DNA from: Sphingobium sp.
Lineage (GTDB): Bacteria > Pseudomonadota > Alphaproteobacteria > Sphingomonadales > Sphingomonadaceae
DNA length: 64,000 nucleotides
Direction: 5' to 3'
Assembly: GCA_022652485.1 (NCBI GenBank)
Contig: JALCRK010000001.1
Location: 1-64,000, forward strand
Below, piece by piece: positions 58,812-64,000 of the stretch. Position numbers and translations under genes: made by a program. Numbering within the stretch: the stretch's first letter is position 1; every line of letters starts with the position of its first letter. The notes beneath the pieces are model-generated. The model searched no databases and was not told where the DNA came from. It was given only the letters and a program-made list of their open reading frames with translations.

Positions 58812-59756
58812 ATGGTTAGCTTCCTTGATTTTGAAAAGCCTGTCGCCGCGCTGGATGCCCGTATCGCGGAGCTGCGCGAAACCGCCCAGTCTGGCGAGCT
58901 GGATATAGACAACGAGATCGCCAAGCTGCAGCAGCGCTCCGCCAAGATGCTGGCGGATACCTACGCGAAGCTGACGCCGTGGCAGAAGACGCAGGTCGCC
59001 CGCCACCCGGAGCGTCCGCATTTCAAGCATTATGTCGCGGGCATCTTCGACGAGTTTCTGCCTCTTGCGGGGGACCGCGCCTTTGGTGACGATCAGGCGA
59101 TTCTGGGCGGTTTCGCGAAGCTGGGCAAGCGTCGCGTGATGGTGATCGGCCATGAAAAGGGTGACGATACCGCGAGCCGCCTCCGCCACAATTTCGGCAT
59201 GGGCAAGCCCGAGGGCTATCGCAAGGCGATCCGCCTGATGCAGCTTGCGGACAGGTTCGGCCTTCCGGTGGTTACCTTGGTGGATACGTCAGGCGCCTTT
59301 CCCGGCGTGCAGGCCGAGGAGCGCGGGCAGGCGGAAGCCATCGCGCGCTCGACCGAGCAATGCCTTGCCCTTGGCGTGCCGATGGTCGCGGCGATCGTGG
59401 GCGAAGGCGGCTCCGGCGGCGCGATCGCGCTTGCCGCCGCCAACCGGGTGCTGATGCTGGAACATGCGGTCTATAGCGTGATCTCGCCCGAGGGATGCGC
59501 CTCGATCCTGTGGCGCACGGCGGAGAAGGCGAGCGAGGCGGCTACCGCAATGCAGGTCACGGCGCAGGATCTGAAGGCGCTGAAGGTGATCGATCGCATC
59601 GTGCCGGAGTCGATGGGCGGCGCGCATCGCGATCCCGCCCAGACCGTCGCGGCGCTCGGCAAGGCCATCTCGGAGGAGCTGGACAGTCTCGCGAAGCGTG
59701 ATTCGGCCACCTTGCGCAAGGAACGGGCCGATAAATTCCTCGCTATGGGGCAATGA
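58812..59756 (+). CDS. accA: Acetyl-CoA carboxylase carboxyltransferase subunit alpha
   Basis: [80 protein letters not shown]. Confidence 0.97.
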   Translation: MVSFLDFEKPVAALDARIAELRETAQSGELDIDNEIAKLQQRSAKMLADTYAKLTPWQKTQVARHPERPHFKHYVAGIFDEFLPLAGDRAFGDDQAILGGFAKLGKRRVMVIGHEKGDDTASRLRHNFGMGKPEGYRKAIRLMQLADRFGLPVVTLVDTSGAFPGVQAEERGQAEAIARSTEQCLALGVPMVAAIVGEGGSGGAIALAAANRVLMLEHAVYSVISPEGCASILWRTAEKASEAATAMQVTAQDLKALKVIDRIVPESMGGAHRDPAQTVAALGKAISEELDSLAKRDSATLRKERADKFLAMGQ

Positions 59757-59824
59757 GCGGGGGTTTCCTTCGGGGAACCAACCGGATTATCATAGGTTAA
59801 ATAGGGAAGGTGGGGAGAGCTGGT

Positions 59825-61300
59825 ATGCGCCTGAAAAACCTGTTGCTGAGCTGCGGTCTTGTCGGGTTCGCTATCGCCTGCGGCGGGGAGGGCAGCAGCA
59901 AGACCAAGTCGATCCCGCTCGCATCCTCGATCAGCCAGAAGGACAAGGATGCCGGCGCCAAGGCGCACCCGGAGCTGTTGCAGGAATTCGGCGGCGCCTA
60001 TGACGGGCCGCAGACGGCCTATGTGACGAGTGTCGGCCGCAAGATCGCGTCGCAATCCTCGCTCTCCAGCGTGCAGAGCGATTTCACGGTGACCTTGCTC
60101 AACTCCTCGGTGAACAACGCCTTCGCGATCCCCGGCGGCTATGTCTATATCACGCGGCAATTGATGGCGCTGTGCAACGACGAGGCGGAAATGGCGGGCG
60201 TGCTGGGGCACGAGGTCGGCCATGTCGCCGCCATGCACAGCAAGCGCCGCCAGTCCGCCGCCACCAAGACCGCGCTCGGCGGTGCGCTGTTGCAGATCCT
60301 GACCGGCGCGGTGCTCGGCAACTCCGGCCTTGGTGGTATGCTGCAACAGGGCATCGGGCAGGGCGCTCAGCTCCTGACGCTCAAATTCTCCCGCAGCCAG
60401 GAATATGAGGCGGACGATCTCGGCATCCGCTATCTCGCCAAAGGGGGCTATGATCCCAAAGCGCTCTCGACCATGCTGAGTTCGCTGGCGGCGCAGAGCG
60501 CGCTGGATGCGCGGGTGGCGGGGCAGAACAAGACCATTCCCGAATGGGCCAGCACCCACCCCGATCCCGCCTCGCGCGTGCAGCGGGCGCTGGGCCGCGC
60601 CGCCGAAACCGGCTCAACCAGCACGTTCCGCAACCGGGATGTGTTTTTGAATGCCGTCAACGGCGTGCTCTATGATGACGATCCCAAGCAGGGCATCGTG
60701 AACGGCAGCCAGTTCATTCACCCCGATCTGCGGATCGCCTTCACCGCGCCGAGCGGCTATGCGATGTCGAACGGCACCACGGCGGTCACCATTTCCGGCT
60801 CGGGCGGGCAGGCCCAGTTCAGCGGGGCGGCCTATTCCGGCAACCTCGACGCCTATGTCACGTCAGTATTCCGGGCGCTGGCCAAGAATGACGGTTTCAC
60901 GCCGCAGGCGATCCAGCGTGGGTCGGTAGGCGGCATGACCACCGCAAGTGCGACAGCGCAGGCCAATGGCCAATCGGGGCCGATTGATGTCACCGTCATC
61001 GCCTATGAGCTGAGCCCGACCCAGGCGTTCCACTTCGCGATGATTACCCCCCAGGGGCAGAATTTCGGCCCCTTCAGCGGCATGGCCCAGTCGTTCAGGC
61101 GGATCAATGCGCAGGAGGCGGCGGCGGTGAAGCCGCGCCGGGTCGCGGTGGTGGCGGTGAAGTCCGGCGATACCGTCGCATCGCTCAGCAACCGGATGGC
61201 CTATACGGATTACAAGACCGAACGCTTTCTGACGCTCAACGCGCTTACCGCGTCGTCAAAGCTGACGCCTGGCCAGAAAGTGAAGATCGTCACCTATTGA
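59825..61300 (+). CDS. M48-family metalloprotease lipoprotein with C-terminal LysM-like domain
   Basis: Lipobox-like GFAIAC; LGHEVGHVAAMH (HExxH); C-terminal VKSGDTVASLSNRM...LNALTASSKLTPGQKVKIV. Confidence 0.88.
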   Translation: MRLKNLLLSCGLVGFAIACGGEGSSKTKSIPLASSISQKDKDAGAKAHPELLQEFGGAYDGPQTAYVTSVGRKIASQSSLSSVQSDFTVTLLNSSVNNAFAIPGGYVYITRQLMALCNDEAEMAGVLGHEVGHVAAMHSKRRQSAATKTALGGALLQILTGAVLGNSGLGGMLQQGIGQGAQLLTLKFSRSQEYEADDLGIRYLAKGGYDPKALSTMLSSLAAQSALDARVAGQNKTIPEWASTHPDPASRVQRALGRAAETGSTSTFRNRDVFLNAVNGVLYDDDPKQGIVNGSQFIHPDLRIAFTAPSGYAMSNGTTAVTISGSGGQAQFSGAAYSGNLDAYVTSVFRALAKNDGFTPQAIQRGSVGGMTTASATAQANGQSGPIDVTVIAYELSPTQAFHFAMITPQGQNFGPFSGMAQSFRRINAQEAAAVKPRRVAVVAVKSGDTVASLSNRMAYTDYKTERFLTLNALTASSKLTPGQKVKIVTY

Positions 61301-61312
61301 GAAACAGAAAAA

Positions 61313-61342
61313 GCGGCGGGATCGCTCCCGCCGCCTCTCTTT
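61313..61342. terminator. Bidirectional intrinsic terminator between convergent M48 gene and flp
   Basis: GCGGCGGGA-TCGC-TCCCGCCGC with AAAAA upstream and CTCTCTTT downstream. Confidence 0.85.
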
Positions 61343-61357
61343 CAACATCGTAACAGC

Positions 61358-61516
61358 TTAGAGGCTGTTGGAAACGTTGTTGAACGTGTTGGTCAGCTTG
61401 TTGCCGACGGTGCCCATCGCGGTGATGGCAGCGACAGCGATGAGAGCAGCGATCAGGCCATATTCGATGGCAGTCGCGCCCTTGCTGTCTTTCAGCATCT
61501 TACGGATAAATTGCAT
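61358..61516 (-). CDS. Flp/Fap pilin (52 aa; below ORF-track cutoff)
   Basis: Reverse complement translates MQFIRKMLKDSKGATAIEYGLIAALIAVAAITAMGTVGNKLTNTFNNVSNSL. Confidence 0.92.
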   Translation of the reverse strand: MQFIRKMLKDSKGATAIEYGLIAALIAVAAITAMGTVGNKLTNTFNNVSNSL

Positions 61517-61580
61517 ATTTCACCCTTTATGCGCAGTTGTCGATTGGCTTGCCGAAACAAGCTTATCCAAGCGGTCGAGC

Positions 61581-61739
61581 TTAGAGCTTGTTCGACACGT
61601 TGTTGAAGGTGTTGGTCAGCTTGTTGCCGACGGTGCCCATCGCGGTGATGGCGGCGACGGCTATGAGAGCGGCGATCAGGCCATATTCGATAGCGGTCGC
61701 GCCCTTGCTGTCTTTCAGCATCTTACGGAAAAAAGTCAT
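61581..61739 (-). CDS. Flp/Fap pilin, tandem near-identical paralogue (52 aa)
   Basis: Reverse complement translates MTFFRKMLKDSKGATAIEYGLIAALIAVAAITAMGTVGNKLTNTFNNVSNKL. Confidence 0.92.
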   Translation of the reverse strand: MTFFRKMLKDSKGATAIEYGLIAALIAVAAITAMGTVGNKLTNTFNNVSNKL

Positions 61740-61867
61740 TTGCTGTCTCCTTGAAAGCAATGTTCATACCTACCCGGCCTCGTGGTTTCCCATTTCGGCA
61801 GATCGGAAATTAGGGGCGATGAATTGAAAAACCCTTAACAAAAGCGCGCAATTTCGGGCTTTCGGGG

Positions 61868-62053
61868 TTAATGCGCGTTAACCGCGTTGGCGACATTGCC
61901 CCACATGTTTCCTGTTTTTCCGGCCGTGACCGTCAGCGCTCCGATAATTGTCAGCGCTATCATGGCAATGATCAGGCCATATTCGATCGCGGTAGCGCCA
62001 CGGGTGCAACGTACCAGAGAGTATTGCCCGCGCTGGCGAGGGAAATTTGTCAT
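61868..62053 (-). CDS. Divergent Flp-type pilin-like protein
   Basis: MTNFPRQRGQYSLVRCTRGATAIEYGLIIAMIALTIIGALTVTAGKTGNMWGNVANAVNAH. Confidence 0.85.
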   Translation of the reverse strand: MTNFPRQRGQYSLVRCTRGATAIEYGLIIAMIALTIIGALTVTAGKTGNMWGNVANAVNAH

Positions 62054-62088
62054 GCGGCTGCCCTCCCGATAAAAGACCGGATGAATGT

Positions 62089-62559
62089 ATGGCGCAGGAG
62101 TTAACAAAATCTATGCAGAGCGAGTCCACCGGCCCCGAAGACAAGATTGCCGCATCCCCGCGGGCGCGCCTGCTGGTGGTGGCCGCGGCGCTGGTCGACG
62201 CCGATGGCCGCGTCCTGCTCCAGCAGCGCCCGGAAGGGAAGAGTATGGCGGGGCTGTGGGAGTTCCCCGGCGGCAAGATCGAGCCCGGCGAAACGCCCGA
62301 GGCGGCGCTGGTGCGTGAGCTGGAGGAGGAACTGGGTATCCGCACCTACGAGAGCTGCCTCGCGCCCGCCACCTTCGCGGCCGAATCGCTGGGGGAGAGC
62401 GATCTCGTTCTGCTGCTCTATGTCTGTCGCAAATGGAGCGGCGTGCCGGAATTGCGCCACGCCAGCGCGCTCCAGTGGGTGAGGCCGGCTCAGATGTTCG
62501 CGCTGCCGATGCCGCCCGCCGATCTGCCCATGATCGGGGTGCTGGAGGCGTTGATCTGA
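62089..62559 (+). CDS. mutT: MutT-type NUDIX hydrolase (start 62089 or 62113)
   Basis: GLWEFPGGKIEPGETPEAALVRELEEELGI NUDIX box. Confidence 0.93.
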   Translation: MAQELTKSMQSESTGPEDKIAASPRARLLVVAAALVDADGRVLLQQRPEGKSMAGLWEFPGGKIEPGETPEAALVRELEEELGIRTYESCLAPATFAAESLGESDLVLLLYVCRKWSGVPELRHASALQWVRPAQMFALPMPPADLPMIGVLEALI

Positions 62560-62568
62560 AGATCCCGG

Positions 62569-63432
62569 TCAGCTTTTCGGTTTAAGCGCCTGCGCCAGTG
62601 AAACGCTCGCCGATCCGCGCCGCGCTGGGGCGGGTTGCGAGGGGTCGGGCTTCCACCCGCTCCAATAGAGGATCGAGAATGTCTCGCCGGTCTTGCCGTC
62701 AAGGTCCGCCGCCGCCGCGAAATGCGCCGCTGTCTCCGCGATCACCTGGCGGGTCAGCGGCCCGCGCCGGTCCGCCGTCATCGCATTGCCGCTGCCCATG
62801 CCGCGCAGGTCATGCATCAGGCGCAGCACCGAGGCATAGCGCACGACGAGCGCCTCGTTGTCCGCCACCGGCAGCGCAAATCCCGCGCGCGACAGGAGAT
62901 CGCCTCCCGCGCGCACGTCGATCTGGGGGTGGATATGGGCGCGGGGGCGATCCCCTTCCGCCAGCAACAGCGCCTGTTTGAGGCGGGGCAGCGAGCCAGC
63001 GCCGATACATGCCCCTAGGAACAGTCCATCCGGACGCAATGCCCGCCGTATCTGGATCAGCGCGCCGGGAAGATCGTTCACGCTGTCGAGCGTGCCGCAG
63101 GCGAGCACCAGATCGAAGCTGTTCTCGGCAAAGGGCAGCGCGTCCTCTTCGGCCTGTATGCCTCCGTTCAGCGTCGCGTTGCGCGCGCCGGGATCGGCGC
63201 AGGTCACGTCCATCCCGCGCGCGACAAGGGCATCGCGGGCGCTGGTGTCCGGGCATCCGATCACCAGCGCCCGCCGGAAATCGCGCGTCACATCGCCCAG
63301 TCGCTCAAGCAGGCCGTCGAGCATGTAGCGATACAAAAAGTCGTGTGCGGCGAACCCTGTCTGCGCCCTGTCCCGCAGGCGCGCACGTGTGCGAGGATTG
63401 AACAATAACGGCGGGCCCGATTCCTGGATCAT
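62569..63432 (-). CDS. SAM-dependent methyltransferase, NDUFAF5/BioC-like
   Basis: LLFNPRTRARLRDRAQTGFAAHDFLYRYMLDGLLERLGDVTRDFRRALVIGC; LVLACGTLDSVNDLPGALIQIRRALRPDGLFLGA. Confidence 0.8.
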   Translation of the reverse strand: MIQESGPPLLFNPRTRARLRDRAQTGFAAHDFLYRYMLDGLLERLGDVTRDFRRALVIGCPDTSARDALVARGMDVTCADPGARNATLNGGIQAEEDALPFAENSFDLVLACGTLDSVNDLPGALIQIRRALRPDGLFLGACIGAGSLPRLKQALLLAEGDRPRAHIHPQIDVRAGGDLLSRAGFALPVADNEALVVRYASVLRLMHDLRGMGSGNAMTADRRGPLTRQVIAETAAHFAAAADLDGKTGETFSILYWSGWKPDPSQPAPARRGSASVSLAQALKPKS

Positions 63433-63475
63433 TCGGGGGCTTGTGCCGGGCAATCACTTGTTGGACAAGCGGCGA

Positions 63476-64000
63476 ATGTCGGGACACATCAGGGAGGGGC
63501 TGGCAAAAGTCGCGCGGGGCGCGCTGGACTATGCCCTGCCGCCGCGCTGCCCGGGGTGCGGGATTGTCGTGACAGCCGATCACGCCTTCTGTCACGCCTG
63601 CTGGGCAGACATGCGCTTCCTGAGCGAACCCTGCTGCGTCACCTGCGGTCTGCCGTTCGAGTTTGAGGAAGCGGAGAATGCGCAGTGCGGCGGATGTCTT
63701 GCCGAAGCTCCGCCGTGGACTTCGGCCCGCGCGGCGCTGGCGTATGGGCCGGTGTCGAGCCATGTCGCGATGCGGCTCAAATATGGCCGGCGCATCGGCC
63801 TCGCGCGGCTGATGGCGCGCCATATGGCCCCGCGCATAGCGGCCGCGCTGCTTGCGGAGAAGGAAAAGGCGCTTGTCATTCCGGTCCCCCTGCATCGCTG
63901 GCGGATCTGGAGCCGGGGTTTCAATCAGGCGGCGGTGATCGGCGATGCGCTGGCGAGGCTCACGGGGCTGACGCACGATCCCCTGATATTGAAGCGCACG
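63476..64000 (+). CDS. comF: ComF-family phosphoribosyltransferase-like protein (3' truncated by window edge)
   Basis: CPGCGIVV...CHACWADM...CCVTCGLPFE...CGGCLAEAPPW zinc ribbon; VPVPLHRWRIWSRGFNQA. Confidence 0.9.
   Translation, partial: MSGHIREGLAKVARGALDYALPPRCPGCGIVVTADHAFCHACWADMRFLSEPCCVTCGLPFEFEEAENAQCGGCLAEAPPWTSARAALAYGPVSSHVAMRLKYGRRIGLARLMARHMAPRIAAALLAEKEKALVIPVPLHRWRIWSRGFNQAAVIGDALARLTGLTHDPLILKRT

Noticed and set aside
61868-61890. CtrA-like box TTAATGCGCGTTAA near the third flp gene
   Set aside because: Spacing is N6 rather than N7 and it lies within the 3' coding end of the pilin gene.
1-64000. tRNA, rRNA, prophage, integron or transposase genes
   Set aside because: None recognised by eye in intergenic regions or the ORF track; a tRNAscan/Infernal run would be needed to exclude small RNAs.

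Overview
This 64 kb GC-rich chromosomal window looks alphaproteobacterial, most likely from a sphingomonad (inferred from gene order and protein style; no search was run). It is mostly core genome. From left to right: a nuo operon (end of nuoF to nuoN); birA-coaX-rnj-DUF1467; a 6.5 kb locus of a TipN-like membrane/coiled-coil protein plus a row of signalling or enzyme-like proteins that appear to lack catalytic residues; gltA/gltX; comEC; lexA-moeA-moaC-trpC-trpD-trpG-(DUF4239)-trpE-ppiD; tpiA, secG, pyrG; hsp20; ubiH-like, tldD, phzF; ABC ATPase and nadB; an orphan RTX protein; an ABC-F ATPase; a PepSY + two-component system; NifU-like and DUF423; aroB/aroK; xerD, accA; an M48-LysM lipoprotein; three Flp pilins; mutT; an NDUFAF5/BioC-like methyltransferase; and the start of comF. 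No rRNA, tRNA, CRISPR array, prophage or transposase was recognised. The most interesting signals are: (1) the 14.9-21.6 kb locus, with an Hpt-like protein without its His, a histidine-kinase-like protein whose H-box His is Leu, and a degenerate nucleotidyltransferase/CDP-alcohol-transferase-like protein; (2) an hsp20 leader with an 11-nt perfect complement to its Shine-Dalgarno region downstream of a sigma32-like promoter; (3) a candidate ~95-nt sRNA between pyrG and hsp20; (4) several families of intergenic palindromic repeats, including one nested composite and three copies inside the nuo operon; (5) a secreted-protein ORF inserted between nuoF and nuoG. All homology statements come from motif recognition by eye, not from database searches.
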